From Halomonas qaidamensis (lineage in GTDB: Bacteria; Pseudomonadota; Gammaproteobacteria; Pseudomonadales; Halomonadaceae), in the NCBI RefSeq assembly GCF_025917315.1, contig NZ_CP080627.1, forward strand, positions 2,914,001 to 2,978,000: a stretch of DNA of 64,000 nt. Direction: 5' to 3'. The notes below the pieces were generated by a model. It did not search any database and had not been told where the DNA came from. It was given only the letters and a program-made list of their open reading frames with translations. The stretch's first letter is position 1. Every line of letters begins with the position of its first letter. Positions 9,109-18,833 of this stretch are shown here, one piece after another. The translations under genes and the position numbers were made by a program.

Positions 9109-11292
9109 TTACTTAACCGCTTTAGCCGCCCGCGCCGCGTGAAGCTTTTTATAGCTTTCGATCAAGCGCTGGTGGCGTTCCAAACCTTCTAGCTGCATGT
9201 TAGTCGGCGTTAAGCCATGGAAGCGCACTTCACCACTCACCGACCCCACGACCGCTGCCATGGTCGCTTCACCAAACATGCGCCGGAAATTAGGCAGGTA
9301 ATCGTTGAGCTCCAGCTCATCATCCAGCGTAATCTCTAACACCGCGTTTACCGCCTGATAGAACAGGCCACGCTCAACGGTGTTGTCGTTGTACTGCAGG
9401 AACATCTGCACGCAGTCCAGCGCCTCTTCATGGCGTTGCAGCGCAAGGTAAACCAGTAGCTTCAGCTCTAGGATCGTTAGTTGCCCCCACACGGTGTTCT
9501 CATCAAACTCGATACCAATCAACGTGATGATATCGGCGTGGTCATCCATCTGGCTCTCTTCCAGCCGTTCGACCAGATCGGTAAGTTGGTCGTCATCCAA
9601 ACGGTGCAGATTGAGAATATCTTCGCGGTAGTCCAACGCTTTATTGGTGTTATCCCAAATCAAGTCTTCAATGGGGTACACCTCTGAGTAACCTGGCACC
9701 AAAATTCGGCACACCGGCGCGCCCAGGTCTTCGTGTACGGCCATGTACACTTCAGCCCCTAGATCTTCAAAAATGCCAAATAGCGTCTCGGCCTCTTCCT
9801 CATTGCTGCCAGAGAAATCCCATTCGCTGAACTCAAAATCGGGCTTGGCACTAAAGAAGCGCCAGGAAACCACGCCAAAAGAGTCAATAAAGTGCTCAAC
9901 GAAGTTGTTGGGTTCAGAAACGGTTTGCGAGTTAAATGTTGGTAGCGGAAGATCGTTTAGCCCTTCAAAACTGCGGCCTTGCAACAGCTCCGTCAAGCTG
10001 CGCTCCAGCGCCACTTCAAAGCTTGGGTGCGCGCCAAACGAAGCAAACACGCCGCCGGTACGTGGGTTCATCAAGGTGACGCACATAACCGGGAACTGCC
10101 CCCCCATAGAGGCATCTTTTACCAACACGGGGAAACCCTGGGCTTCCAAGGCGTTAATGCCTTCTACGATATTCGGGTAGTTTGCCAGCACCGCTTGGGG
10201 CACATCCGGCAGGGTTAACTCCTGCTCGAGGATTTCACGCTTGACCGCCCGTTCGAAGATTTCCGACAGGCACTGCACCTGGGCTTCCACCAGGGTGTTG
10301 CCCGCACTCATGCCGTTACTTAGGAACAGGTTTTCAATTAGGTTGGAGGGAAAATAGACCGTTTTGCCATCGGACTGACGCACAAACGGTAGCGATACAA
10401 TGCCGCGATCTTCACGGCCAGAGTTGGTATCGATCAGATGTGAGCCACACAGCTCACCTTCGGGGTTGTAAATATCGCGACAGTGTTCATCGAGAATTTC
10501 AGCGGGAAGTTCATCGTTCGGCCCCGGCTGAAACCACTTTTCATTGGGATAGTGAACAAAGTCGCTATTGGCAATTTCTTCACCGAAGTACTGATCGTTA
10601 TAGAAGAAGTTACAGCTTAAGCGCTCGATAAACTCGCCCAGTGCGGAGCACAGCGCGCTCTCTTTGGTCGCCCCTTTGCCGTTGGTAAAACACATTGGCG
10701 AAGCTGCATCGCGAATATGCAGCGACCAGACGTGGGGCACGATATTCCGCCAGGAGGCGATCTCGATTTTCATGCCTAGATCAGCCAGCATCGCGCTCAT
10801 ATTAGCGATAGTTTGTTCTAATGGCAGGTCTTTGCCTGGGATATAAGTAGCACTGCCCTCCGGCGCGCCCATCAGCAGTGCCTGGGCGTCCTCATCGATG
10901 TTTTCTACCGTCTCGATCTGAAAGTCGGGGCCGGTTTGAACAACCTTCTTTACCGTGCAGCGGTCGATAGAGCGCAGAATGCCCTGGCGATCTTTTTCAG
11001 AAATATCTTCAGGCAGCTCAACCTGGATTTTGAAAATCTGCTTATAACGATCTTCCGGGTCGACGATGTTGTTCTGGGATAGGCGAATATTCTCGGTAGG
11101 AATATCCCGAGCGTTGCAGTAGACCTTAACAAAGTAGGCGGCACACATCGCCGATGATGCCAAGAAGTAGTCGAACGGACCGGGAGCCGAGCCATCGCCT
11201 TTATAGCGAATCGGCTGATCGGAGATAACGGTGAAATCGTCGAACTTGGCCTCTAAGCGGAGGTTATCGAGGTAATTGACTTTAATTTCCAT
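9109..11292 (-). CDS. ycaO: OsmC-YcaO fusion protein
   Basis: A 727-residue protein with an N-terminal OsmC/Ohr-like domain (residues 1-140) joined to a YcaO domain (about 150-580) and a C-terminal helical, TPR-like region (about 590-727). OsmC cysteines are present at C50 (SSAMC) and C112 (DRCTVKK), the pair used for peroxide reduction in that family. The YcaO part shows the ATP-binding acidic motifs ALGEFIERLSCNF, EAQVQCLSEIFERAVKRE and VALERSLTELLQGR. YcaO proteins activate amide backbones with ATP; E. coli YcaO has been linked to RimO-dependent methylthiolation of ribosomal protein S12. No cyclodehydratase partner or precursor peptide is nearby, so a peptide natural-product role is unlikely. 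A terminator follows. Confidence 0.88.
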   Translation of the reverse strand: MEIKVNYLDNLRLEAKFDDFTVISDQPIRYKGDGSAPGPFDYFLASSAMCAAYFVKVYCNARDIPTENIRLSQNNIVDPEDRYKQIFKIQVELPEDISEKDRQGILRSIDRCTVKKVVQTGPDFQIETVENIDEDAQALLMGAPEGSATYIPGKDLPLEQTIANMSAMLADLGMKIEIASWRNIVPHVWSLHIRDAASPMCFTNGKGATKESALCSALGEFIERLSCNFFYNDQYFGEEIANSDFVHYPNEKWFQPGPNDELPAEILDEHCRDIYNPEGELCGSHLIDTNSGREDRGIVSLPFVRQSDGKTVYFPSNLIENLFLSNGMSAGNTLVEAQVQCLSEIFERAVKREILEQELTLPDVPQAVLANYPNIVEGINALEAQGFPVLVKDASMGGQFPVMCVTLMNPRTGGVFASFGAHPSFEVALERSLTELLQGRSFEGLNDLPLPTFNSQTVSEPNNFVEHFIDSFGVVSWRFFSAKPDFEFSEWDFSGSNEEEAETLFGIFEDLGAEVYMAVHEDLGAPVCRILVPGYSEVYPIEDLIWDNTNKALDYREDILNLHRLDDDQLTDLVERLEESQMDDHADIITLIGIEFDENTVWGQLTILELKLLVYLALQRHEEALDCVQMFLQYNDNTVERGLFYQAVNAVLEITLDDELELNDYLPNFRRMFGEATMAAVVGSVSGEVRFHGLTPTNMQLEGLERHQRLIESYKKLHAARAAKAVK

Positions 11293-11468
11293 GAACGGGC
11301 ATCCGGAGCAATGAGTGTGCCTCGGCTATTAACATCATAAGCCGATAGGCGGATTGCCGCCCATTATCCAGTTTTTCACCCGCTTCGTCTTGGGAAGCAT
11401 TGCACTGACAGGCCCAAAGCGTCACATTAGCCGCACCGCCGCTTTCTGAGAACGTTGAAACCGCCCCC

Positions 11469-12272
11469 ATGCATGATGATTTTGTGGCTAACTTACGCCT
11501 ACTGTGCAGCTACTACCCATCCATTGCGGATGTTTGCCGCCGCTTATCCATCAACCGTGCCCAGTTTAACCGCTACCTTAGCGGGCGTTATTATCCAAGC
11601 CACGCCGCGCTACAGCGTATTTGCCACTTTTTTGGAGTAACGCCCGAAGATATCGCCCTACCCCACCACGATTTCCGAGCGCTGGTGCAAACAGGCCAGC
11701 TCAATGCGGATGCCTCACCTAGCACGCTACCCTGGCCCAATGCGCTCATTCAGCGGGGTAGTGAAGGCATGGAACGTTATCTGGGTCGCTACTTCGAGCT
11801 TTATCACTCGATGTCGCGCCCTGGGCATTTGATGCGCACGCTGGTGTGTTTAGAAGCCAGAGAAGGAGGCGTGGTGTACCAGCGCACAGAAAGAATGCAC
11901 GTTGCGCCAGACACGCGTCCTTGCCATAACCGCTACGTAGGCACCGCTGTTAAACTTGCAGACCGACTATTTTTAGTTGACCACGAAACACTCAATGGTC
12001 ATGAAATTACCCAAACTATTCTGTTTCCCAGCTTTCAAAGCCAAGTAACGCGTTTAACCGGGCTAAAAATGGGCGTGGCAGATAACAGTGAGCGGATGCC
12101 CTGTTGTGTGCGAGTGGTATACCAGCGCTTAGATGAACAGATAAGCTTGCGGTCTGCGCTAGCTCAATGCGGCCTGCTGTCACTTGACGACCCGTCGCTA
12201 GATGAGTCGCTGCTGGCAGCCGTGTGCAATGATGTGGCTAGCGGAGAGCACCATTTTCGAGCACGTCACTAG
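11469..12272 (+). CDS. XRE-like helix-turn-helix transcriptional regulator
   Basis: A 267-residue protein with an N-terminal helix-turn-helix at about residues 15-55 (SIADVCRRLSINRAQFNRYL is the recognition unit) and a long C-terminal domain of about 200 residues without an assigned fold. It is divergent from the OsmC-YcaO gene with 176 bases between the start codons, a usual position for a regulator of its neighbour. Its last four bases overlap the end of the convergent TetR gene. The effector is unknown. An in-frame ATG at 11469 is used; there is no strong ribosome site, so the exact start is uncertain. Confidence 0.75.
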   Translation: MHDDFVANLRLLCSYYPSIADVCRRLSINRAQFNRYLSGRYYPSHAALQRICHFFGVTPEDIALPHHDFRALVQTGQLNADASPSTLPWPNALIQRGSEGMERYLGRYFELYHSMSRPGHLMRTLVCLEAREGGVVYQRTERMHVAPDTRPCHNRYVGTAVKLADRLFLVDHETLNGHEITQTILFPSFQSQVTRLTGLKMGVADNSERMPCCVRVVYQRLDEQISLRSALAQCGLLSLDDPSLDESLLAAVCNDVASGEHHFRARH

Positions 12273-12877
12273 CAGTGTACTTCGCAGGACGGCGATGGTG
12301 TCAGTACATGGGCAAAGAGAATCGACTCAAAGTGCTCCATTGGAACGACTGACTTAAGCGTTTTAGCGCGCAGTATGGCGCCTTCCCACCCGGATAATAT
12401 AAAACTGGCAAGGGCTTCTGGAACAATCGCCTTATCAATATCGTTCTGATTTTGCGCATCTTTCAGACAGACGACAAAACGTTGTTCCCAGCGCTGGAAC
12501 ACTAGATTAAGGGCATCACGGAAGGTGTCGCTTTGGCCAGAAAGCTCCTGGCCAAGGTTACCAATCAAGCAGCCAGTGGTGTGGTCGCAGCCCAACATGT
12601 GCTCACGCCCTGTGGCGAAGTAACGCCGTAGCCGCTCTAACGGCGGCAACGAAACGTCTTCAAGCAGTGTTGCCAAACTTTCATCGTACTCGCTAGCAAA
12701 TCGCTCTATCACCGCCAGCCCAAAATCTTCTTTGCTGGAAAAGTAGTGGTAAAACGATCCTTTAGGCACACCGCAGGTTTTTAAGACGGCATTAATACCC
12801 GTCGCATTGTAGCCCTGCTGGGCAATCAGTTCGGCACCGGTTTCAATTAACTTATCGCGAGTGGCGGTGTTTTTCAT
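12269..12877 (-). CDS. TetR/AcrR-family regulator (AcuR-like C-terminal type)
   Basis: A 202-residue TetR-family repressor. The DNA-binding region occupies residues 6-52, including GYNATGINAVLKTCGVPKGS and FYHYFSSKEDF. The ligand domain contains GCLIGNLGQELSG and FILSGWEGAILRAK, a form seen in regulators of the AcuR/YxaF type. It lies divergent from the RND efflux operon, 218 bases from the adaptor start, so local control of that operon is plausible in addition to the two-component pair encoded in it. The palindrome TGACGTCA overlaps its own start region (12876-12883). Confidence 0.85.
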   Translation of the reverse strand: MKNTATRDKLIETGAELIAQQGYNATGINAVLKTCGVPKGSFYHYFSSKEDFGLAVIERFASEYDESLATLLEDVSLPPLERLRRYFATGREHMLGCDHTTGCLIGNLGQELSGQSDTFRDALNLVFQRWEQRFVVCLKDAQNQNDIDKAIVPEALASFILSGWEGAILRAKTLKSVVPMEHFESILFAHVLTPSPSCEVHC

Positions 12878-13095
12878 GACGTCACATTAACCAGTGAATT
12901 TAGTGCTTTGCAAAATAATAATGACAGGTATTGTTAGGCCCGTCAGCGGTTAGACAGCACGCTGCAGCGATGCTTAATGGGTTGCACGCTATTTGCACAT
13001 TGCTTACCTAATCATTGCTTGCGTATCGGTGATGCTAGCATGATACGCCATTTTCTCTGGAATTTTCGCCCTTAGCCAACGGATGCCGCGCGGTA

Positions 13096-14298
13096 ATGAC
13101 CTCCTCCCACTCTTACGCACCCTCTCAACAAGGCCGTATCGGTTTCGGTGCCTTGGCAGCGCTACTGGTCTTCGCCTGCGGTTTAGCCTTGGCTTGGTGG
13201 ATTATCAGCCAGCCACCCCGCGTTGAGCGACGGCCGCCACCGCCCGCCGCACCACCCCTAGTGGATGTCATTACGGCGGAAGAGCGGCTGCAAGCACCCA
13301 TACTTAATGGCTTTGGACGAGTAGAAGCAGAAAAATCCACTATGCTTGCCAGCCGAGTTGCCGGCCAGCTAGAACGCTTTGGGGAGGGCGTACTCCCAGG
13401 ACAGGTCGTCGAACAAGGAGCGCCGGTTGCGTATATCGATCAGGCTGATTTACGCCTCATTCTCGAAGATGCTGAAGCGCAGTTGGCCAACGCTCAGGCG
13501 CAGTTAGCGCTAGAACAAGCGGAGCAACAGCGCGCCCGAAGTGAGTATGAATCTTTTGGCCGCCAACTTAGCGCCGAGCGCCGCGCCCTAGTACTACGTG
13601 AACCACAGCTACGCCAAGCTCAAGCTCAACTAACGCAAGCACGGGTAGTCCGCGACCAAGCGGCGCTTAATCTTGAACGTGCCACGCTAGCTGCCCCTTG
13701 GCGAGCGATGGTGCAAGAGCGCTTGGTTGGTGCAGGAAGCTTGTTAAGCCAGGGCACTGAAGTACTCAGTTTGGTTGGTGTCGAGCAGTTTTGGGTCCGC
13801 GCTTCGTTGCCGGGAGATATCTTGGGCTGGCTAACACCCGGCAGCCGCGTCACGCTTACCAGCCAAGGCTGGCTGGAAGGCGCAAGCCGAGAAGGCAACT
13901 TAATTTCTATTCTGCCCAACCTAGAAGAGAATGGCTTACAGGCGCAGCTTTTGATTGCCGTGAATGACCCATTATCACTTGAGCACGATGGTCCCGCGCT
14001 GCGCCTTGGCGATGTGCTACGCGTTACCTTTCATAGCACAACCCAAGAGCCGCTCATCGCCCTGCCCTCTGCAGCATTGCGCCCAGGCGAGCAGGTATGG
14101 TGGGTAGATGATGAAGATCGCTTACGCAGCACCCAAGTCACCCTGGCCTATCGCGGTCAGGAAACGGCACTGGTACGCAGCGGTTTAGTGCCCGGACAGC
14201 GCGTGGTAATTGCTGGTTTGGCTCAGCCTCGTGAAGGCCAGCAAGTCCGTATTCGTCAGCGGGGAGACACCCCAGCCAGTGATGAGGACAGCCCATGA
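13096..14298 (+). CDS. RND efflux periplasmic adaptor (membrane fusion protein)
   Basis: A 400-residue HlyD/AcrA-type adaptor. One N-terminal membrane segment (about residues 17-37) is followed by a proline-rich linker (RRPPPPAAPP), a lipoyl half (VAGQLERFGEGVLPGQVVEQG), an alpha-helical hairpin rich in Ala, Gln and Glu (about 120-200), the second lipoyl half (APWRAMVQERLVGAGSLLSQG) and beta-barrel domains. It is anchored by the membrane segment rather than by a lipobox cysteine. It overlaps the pump gene by four bases (ATGA), so the two are translationally coupled. No outer-membrane channel gene is in the window, so a TolC-like protein must come from elsewhere. Confidence 0.88.
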   Translation: MTSSHSYAPSQQGRIGFGALAALLVFACGLALAWWIISQPPRVERRPPPPAAPPLVDVITAEERLQAPILNGFGRVEAEKSTMLASRVAGQLERFGEGVLPGQVVEQGAPVAYIDQADLRLILEDAEAQLANAQAQLALEQAEQQRARSEYESFGRQLSAERRALVLREPQLRQAQAQLTQARVVRDQAALNLERATLAAPWRAMVQERLVGAGSLLSQGTEVLSLVGVEQFWVRASLPGDILGWLTPGSRVTLTSQGWLEGASREGNLISILPNLEENGLQAQLLIAVNDPLSLEHDGPALRLGDVLRVTFHSTTQEPLIALPSAALRPGEQVWWVDDEDRLRSTQVTLAYRGQETALVRSGLVPGQRVVIAGLAQPREGQQVRIRQRGDTPASDEDSP

Positions 14299-17200
14299 TT
14301 CGCCGTGGCCCGCTTGCCTGGATGGTCGACCATGGCGTTGCCCCTAACCTGATGATGGTGCTGTTTATCGTCGGCGGTTTAATGGCATCTCTGGCCATTA
14401 AAAAAGAGGTTTTCCCGGAATTTGAAACGGAAATCATCCAAGTTAGCATCAGCTATCCTGGCGCCACGCCGGAAGATGTTGAGCAAAGTTTGCTGCTACC
14501 GGTTGAAGCTGCCATTGCTGATGTGGAAGGCATCGATGAATTAACCGCCAGCGCTGGTGAAGGTAGCGGCGTGGTCAGCGCCACGCTGATCGACGGCGTT
14601 GATGTAATGCGGGCCTATCAGGATATCCAGCAGGCTGTGAATGCTATCACCACCTTGCCTAACGCAGCAGACCCACCGCGCTTTACCCTGGCTGGCCGCT
14701 CTCGCAGCGTGGTGAGCTTGCAGGTGTATGGCTCCGTGGGCTTAGCCGCACTGCATGACGCCGCCGAGGATGTGCGCGCAGAATTACAGGCCACCAGCGG
14801 CATCTCCCGTGCAGAGCTCTCCGGCAATCGGGAACGTGAAATCCAGGTGCTTTTGGATGAAGAAGCCATTGAGCGCTTTGGGTTAGACCATCAACAACTT
14901 GCCAGCCGAATTGCCGAAGAAGCGCTTGATCTCGCGAGTGGCCAGCTTACGACCGCCGAAGGTGAGTGGTTAATTCGCTACCAGGGCCGCCGCAACAGTG
15001 CGGATGAGTTTGCCGCACTCCCCATTCTCACCACCACCCAAGGCTCTCCCGTTGTGCTGGGCGATATCGCTCGCGTAAGAGAAGGGTTTGCTGAAACCGA
15101 CCGTGAAGAGTTCTATAACGGCGAGCCAGGCTTATCGGTGGATATCTATCAGATTGGCGATCAGACGCCGACCAGTATTTCCCAAGCGGTTTACGGTGAG
15201 CTGGAGCGGCTGCGCGCCAACCTACCCAATGGGGTGCGCCTGGATGTTTCCAGAGATAGCTCAGAAATTTACGAAGACCGCCTGAACCTGCTGCTAAAAA
15301 ACGCCTGGATGGGCTTGGCACTGGTGCTAATTCTCATGGCACTATTTCTTGAGGCACGATTGGCCTTCTGGGTAACGCTGGGCATCCCGACGGCATTTTT
15401 GGGCGCAATGCTATTTCTGCCTTGGATTGGCGTCTCACTTAATATGATGTCGATGTTCGCCTTTATTATCGCCCTTGGCATTGTCGTAGACGATGCCATT
15501 ATGGTCGGTGAGAATATTTACAGCTACCGGGAGCAGGGCTATTCCCTTCGCGATGCCGCGGTAAAGGGTGCCCAAGAAATCGCCACACCGCTTACCTTTG
15601 CGATTCTGTCTAATATTGTTGCGTTCCTACCGTTGCTGTTTTTACCCGGCTTTTTAGGGCTTATTTTTGCCACCGTGCCAGTGGTTGTTATCACGGTATT
15701 TATTATTTCCCTGGTGGAAGCACTGTTTATACTGCCTGCCCACCTCGCCCACGCCCGTAAGCCCCGCAAAACACCCGTATGGCAGCGCCCCATTGAAGCC
15801 GTTCGTTTACGTATGCAAAAGGGCCTGCATCACTTTACTTATCAACAGTTTGAACCATTCTTACAGCGGGCGCTTAACCAGCGTTTACTAACGGTATCGC
15901 TAGGCATCGCCTTACTATGTGTCGCACTTGCCTGGGCAATGAGTGGTCGACTTGGCTTTTCACTCATGCCCAGAGTGGAATCAGACCAAGTTCAGGCCAG
16001 CGTTACCCTGCCGATTGGCAGCAACATTAGCGTTAGCCGTGAATTGAGCCAACAACTGCTGGATGCCGCCGAGCAACTAAGCGAACGCGAGGCAACCCTC
16101 AGCTTTAGCAGTACCCGAAGCCGCTTGGATGGCGAGAGCCTAACGGTGCGTTTAGACATCGCCAGTGAAAGCCTGGATGACTGGCCACCATCGCGCATTG
16201 CACGAGAATGGCGTGACTTAACGGGCGATTTAGTCGGCGCGCAATCCGTGCGCTTTGAGTCAGATTTCGGAGGCCCCGGTAGTGGTGCAGCGCTGAGCCT
16301 GCGTTTATCCCACCCCAACACCCAAGTGTTAGAAGCAGCCGCTGCGCAGCTGGCGGAACAGCTGGCTGAATATGGGTTAACCGATATCGATAGCGGTCTG
16401 GGTGACGGCAAACCGCAGCTTGAAATGCGCCTGTCTGCCGAAGGGCGCGCGTTAGGGCTAACCGGGAACGAACTTGCCCAGGCGCTACGCGGCACGCTAC
16501 AGGGAGCTACTGCCATAGAGCAGTTTATCGGCCGCCGAGAAGTCAGCGTAGAGGTACGCCTGCCTGAGCAAGATCGTGACAGCCTCAATGAGCTTTATCG
16601 ACTGCCGATCCAGACGCCTGACGGCCTAAGCGTCCCGTTGTCTCGCGTAGCCGATATTACGTTAAGCCAGGCCTCTAGTAGCCTTCAGCGAATCGATGGT
16701 CGTCGGATAATTACGGTTACCGCTGACTCCGAGGGTGACCAAGCGATTAATCAAGTGCTCGCCACACTGCAAGAAGATGTTTTCCCCACTCTTAGCAATA
16801 CCTGGACAGGGCTTGAAGTGAGTATGGGCGGACGACAGCAAGATACCGCCGACAATTTAGCCACGTTGCGCAACGCCATGTGGCTAATGCTGGCCGCGCT
16901 GTATGCATTGTTAGCCATCCCTTTCCGTAGCTACCTTCAGCCACTTCTAGTACTGGCGGCTATTCCGTTTGGTATTGTCGGTGCCGTCGCAGGCCATATG
17001 TTGATGGGGTTCGGATTATCGATTATCAGCTTACTCGGTATGCTGGCACTTTCCGGCGTGGTGATTAACGATGCCCTGGTACTGATTGACTATGCTAACC
17101 GTAAGCGTCGTGAGGGCATGGATGCCCGCGAAGCGATCGTCGCCGCGGCGACCCGCCGCCTACGGCCGATTATGATGACGACCCTCACCACGTTTTTAGG

Positions 17201-17393
17201 CTTGGCACCAATGATTCTAGAAACCTCTCGCCAAGCGCGCTTTATGATACCCATGGCTATTTCACTAGGGTTTGGCATGCTATTCGCCACGGTTATCTTG
17301 TTACTGGTAGTGCCCTGCCTCTACCTGGGGTTAGAAAACCTGCGTGAACGGCTCAGCAAACCACCCCAACCAAGCCATGAGGGAGTCAGCTAA
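14295..17393 (+). CDS. RND-family efflux pump permease
   Basis: A 1032-residue resistance-nodulation-division transporter, the usual length. Twelve membrane segments are present: one at about residues 14-32, a block around 335-480, one at about 535, and a block from about 860 to 1015. Two large periplasmic loops lie between. The proton-relay acidic pair is visible in GIVVDDAIMVGENI (about residues 396-409). The sequence resembles multidrug pumps of the MdtBC/AcrB group more than heavy-metal CzcA pumps, but substrates cannot be assigned. It is second in a four-gene operon with adaptor, kinase and response regulator; its stop shares one base with the kinase start. Confidence 0.9.
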   Translation: MIRRGPLAWMVDHGVAPNLMMVLFIVGGLMASLAIKKEVFPEFETEIIQVSISYPGATPEDVEQSLLLPVEAAIADVEGIDELTASAGEGSGVVSATLIDGVDVMRAYQDIQQAVNAITTLPNAADPPRFTLAGRSRSVVSLQVYGSVGLAALHDAAEDVRAELQATSGISRAELSGNREREIQVLLDEEAIERFGLDHQQLASRIAEEALDLASGQLTTAEGEWLIRYQGRRNSADEFAALPILTTTQGSPVVLGDIARVREGFAETDREEFYNGEPGLSVDIYQIGDQTPTSISQAVYGELERLRANLPNGVRLDVSRDSSEIYEDRLNLLLKNAWMGLALVLILMALFLEARLAFWVTLGIPTAFLGAMLFLPWIGVSLNMMSMFAFIIALGIVVDDAIMVGENIYSYREQGYSLRDAAVKGAQEIATPLTFAILSNIVAFLPLLFLPGFLGLIFATVPVVVITVFIISLVEALFILPAHLAHARKPRKTPVWQRPIEAVRLRMQKGLHHFTYQQFEPFLQRALNQRLLTVSLGIALLCVALAWAMSGRLGFSLMPRVESDQVQASVTLPIGSNISVSRELSQQLLDAAEQLSEREATLSFSSTRSRLDGESLTVRLDIASESLDDWPPSRIAREWRDLTGDLVGAQSVRFESDFGGPGSGAALSLRLSHPNTQVLEAAAAQLAEQLAEYGLTDIDSGLGDGKPQLEMRLSAEGRALGLTGNELAQALRGTLQGATAIEQFIGRREVSVEVRLPEQDRDSLNELYRLPIQTPDGLSVPLSRVADITLSQASSSLQRIDGRRIITVTADSEGDQAINQVLATLQEDVFPTLSNTWTGLEVSMGGRQQDTADNLATLRNAMWLMLAALYALLAIPFRSYLQPLLVLAAIPFGIVGAVAGHMLMGFGLSIISLLGMLALSGVVINDALVLIDYANRKRREGMDAREAIVAAATRRLRPIMMTTLTTFLGLAPMILETSRQARFMIPMAISLGFGMLFATVILLLVVPCLYLGLENLRERLSKPPQPSHEGVS

Positions 17394-18817
17394 TGAAACT
17401 GCTCGCTTCACTACGCCAGTGGCGCCCCTCCCAACTGGGTCTAAAGCTTTTTGTGGCTATTTTAAGCGTTAACGTAGCCATTGCAGCGAGCGTGTTTTTA
17501 GCAGTGACTTACAGTATTGATCGCGGCTTTTTAGAATATCTAAATCAAGCCCAAGAGCGGCGCGCTATGCTGCTGGCGGATGGGCTAATTACTCGCTGGG
17601 AAACTCAGGGTAGTTGGCAATGGTTGGAGCAATCGCCAGAACGCTGGCCCTATATTGTGCGCTTTGAGCTTGGCCAGGAACACCGTGATCGCCCTTCTCC
17701 TCTCGGCGAGACCCAAGACTTCGCGTTACGCAATAGCGATGGCCGCTTCGTCATCCCACCTGCTGAAACCGCACGCGGCTCAAACGGTTGGCGATGGCTC
17801 ACCCTTTATAGCGACGTGACCTCAAGCGGAAACAATGAAGCGATTGGAGAACTTGGGTTTCGTCCTCCACAAGATATGATGGAGCGCATGGAAAGCCGTT
17901 TTCTAGAGCGCCAGCAGCGCAATTTAGTGCTTATTGTTGTTTCTCTCGGGTTGGCATCGCTGTTACTGGCAGGAGGGCTTTCCTGGTGGCTAGGCCGACG
18001 TACCCGAGCATTAGCAGGGGCAACGCTACGTTTAACCGAAGGTGATTATCACACTCGGTTACCAGAACGCGGCCGGGATGAACTTTCCAGTTTGGCACGC
18101 GACTTTAACGTGCTAGCAGCCACCTTAGAAGCTAGCCGCGACGCCAGAGCACGATGGGTATCTGATACTGCCCACGAGCTACGTACCCCGTTAGCAGTGC
18201 TGCGCGGCGAAATCGAAGCGATGCAGGACGGGATTCGTCCGCTAAACCAGGAAAATCTTAGCTCACTGGCTCAAGAAGTCGCTCAACTGGAACGGTTAGT
18301 CACTGACCTGAGACTGCTTTCCCAAAGCGATGCAGGCGCATTGGATATTCAGCTAGCGCCAATGAATCTCAGCGAAAGCTTAAAAGGCCGTTTATCCGAT
18401 GCTGACCGCTGGCTAGAAGAGAGCGGCCTGACCTTGTCATGCCAGCTTACCCCCGACATCATGATACAAGGGGATGCCCAGCGTTTGCGTCAATTATGGA
18501 GCAATCTGCTGGATAACAGCTGCGCCTATACGCAGCCACCAGGAGCGCTACGGGTTTCGTTAATCTGCGAAGCTAACCATGCCGTTATTATTTGGGAAGA
18601 CAGCTCCCCAGGCGTGCCTGAATGCGAGCTTTCACGCTTAACTGAACGCCTGTACCGCGTGGAGGGCTCACGTAACCGCGCAAGTGGCGGCAGCGGGCTG
18701 GGGCTCTCAATTGCTAGCGCGTTAGTCAATGCCCATGGCGGCACGCTTTCGCCTGGCGTTTCTGAGCTAGGCGGTCTGAAATGGACGCTGCGCTTCCCGC
18801 TATTTATTGCCTCTTAA
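17393..18817 (+). CDS. baeS: BaeS-like sensor histidine kinase
   Basis: A 474-residue membrane sensor kinase. Two membrane segments (about residues 17-40 and 178-199) enclose a periplasmic domain of about 135 residues, followed by HAMP, a dimerisation domain with phospho-acceptor His261 in DTAHELRTPL, and an ATP-binding domain with N-box LWSNLLDNSCAY and G-box GGSGLGLSIA. The layout matches BaeS, the envelope-stress kinase that controls mdtABCD in E. coli. Co-transcription with the RND genes makes the pump its likely target. The start codon overlaps the pump stop by one base. The orthology is inferred from family resemblance and position. Confidence 0.85.
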   Translation: MKLLASLRQWRPSQLGLKLFVAILSVNVAIAASVFLAVTYSIDRGFLEYLNQAQERRAMLLADGLITRWETQGSWQWLEQSPERWPYIVRFELGQEHRDRPSPLGETQDFALRNSDGRFVIPPAETARGSNGWRWLTLYSDVTSSGNNEAIGELGFRPPQDMMERMESRFLERQQRNLVLIVVSLGLASLLLAGGLSWWLGRRTRALAGATLRLTEGDYHTRLPERGRDELSSLARDFNVLAATLEASRDARARWVSDTAHELRTPLAVLRGEIEAMQDGIRPLNQENLSSLAQEVAQLERLVTDLRLLSQSDAGALDIQLAPMNLSESLKGRLSDADRWLEESGLTLSCQLTPDIMIQGDAQRLRQLWSNLLDNSCAYTQPPGALRVSLICEANHAVIIWEDSSPGVPECELSRLTERLYRVEGSRNRASGGSGLGLSIASALVNAHGGTLSPGVSELGGLKWTLRFPLFIAS

Positions 18818-18833
18818 CCTAAGCGAGCTGACT

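Noticed and set aside
9109..11292. YcaO as part of an azoline/thioamide RiPP cluster
   Set aside because: No precursor peptide, E1-like or dehydrogenase partner nearby, and the OsmC fusion and C-terminal helical region fit the E. coli YcaO type.
15992..16588. A 198-codon frame antisense to the RND pump
   Set aside because: Lies wholly inside a well-supported gene; serine/arginine-rich as expected for antisense of GC-rich coding DNA.
14295..17393. RND pump as a heavy-metal (CzcA) exporter
   Set aside because: No metal-resistance neighbours or His-rich adaptor; the BaeSR-like pair and sequence style fit a multidrug pump better.
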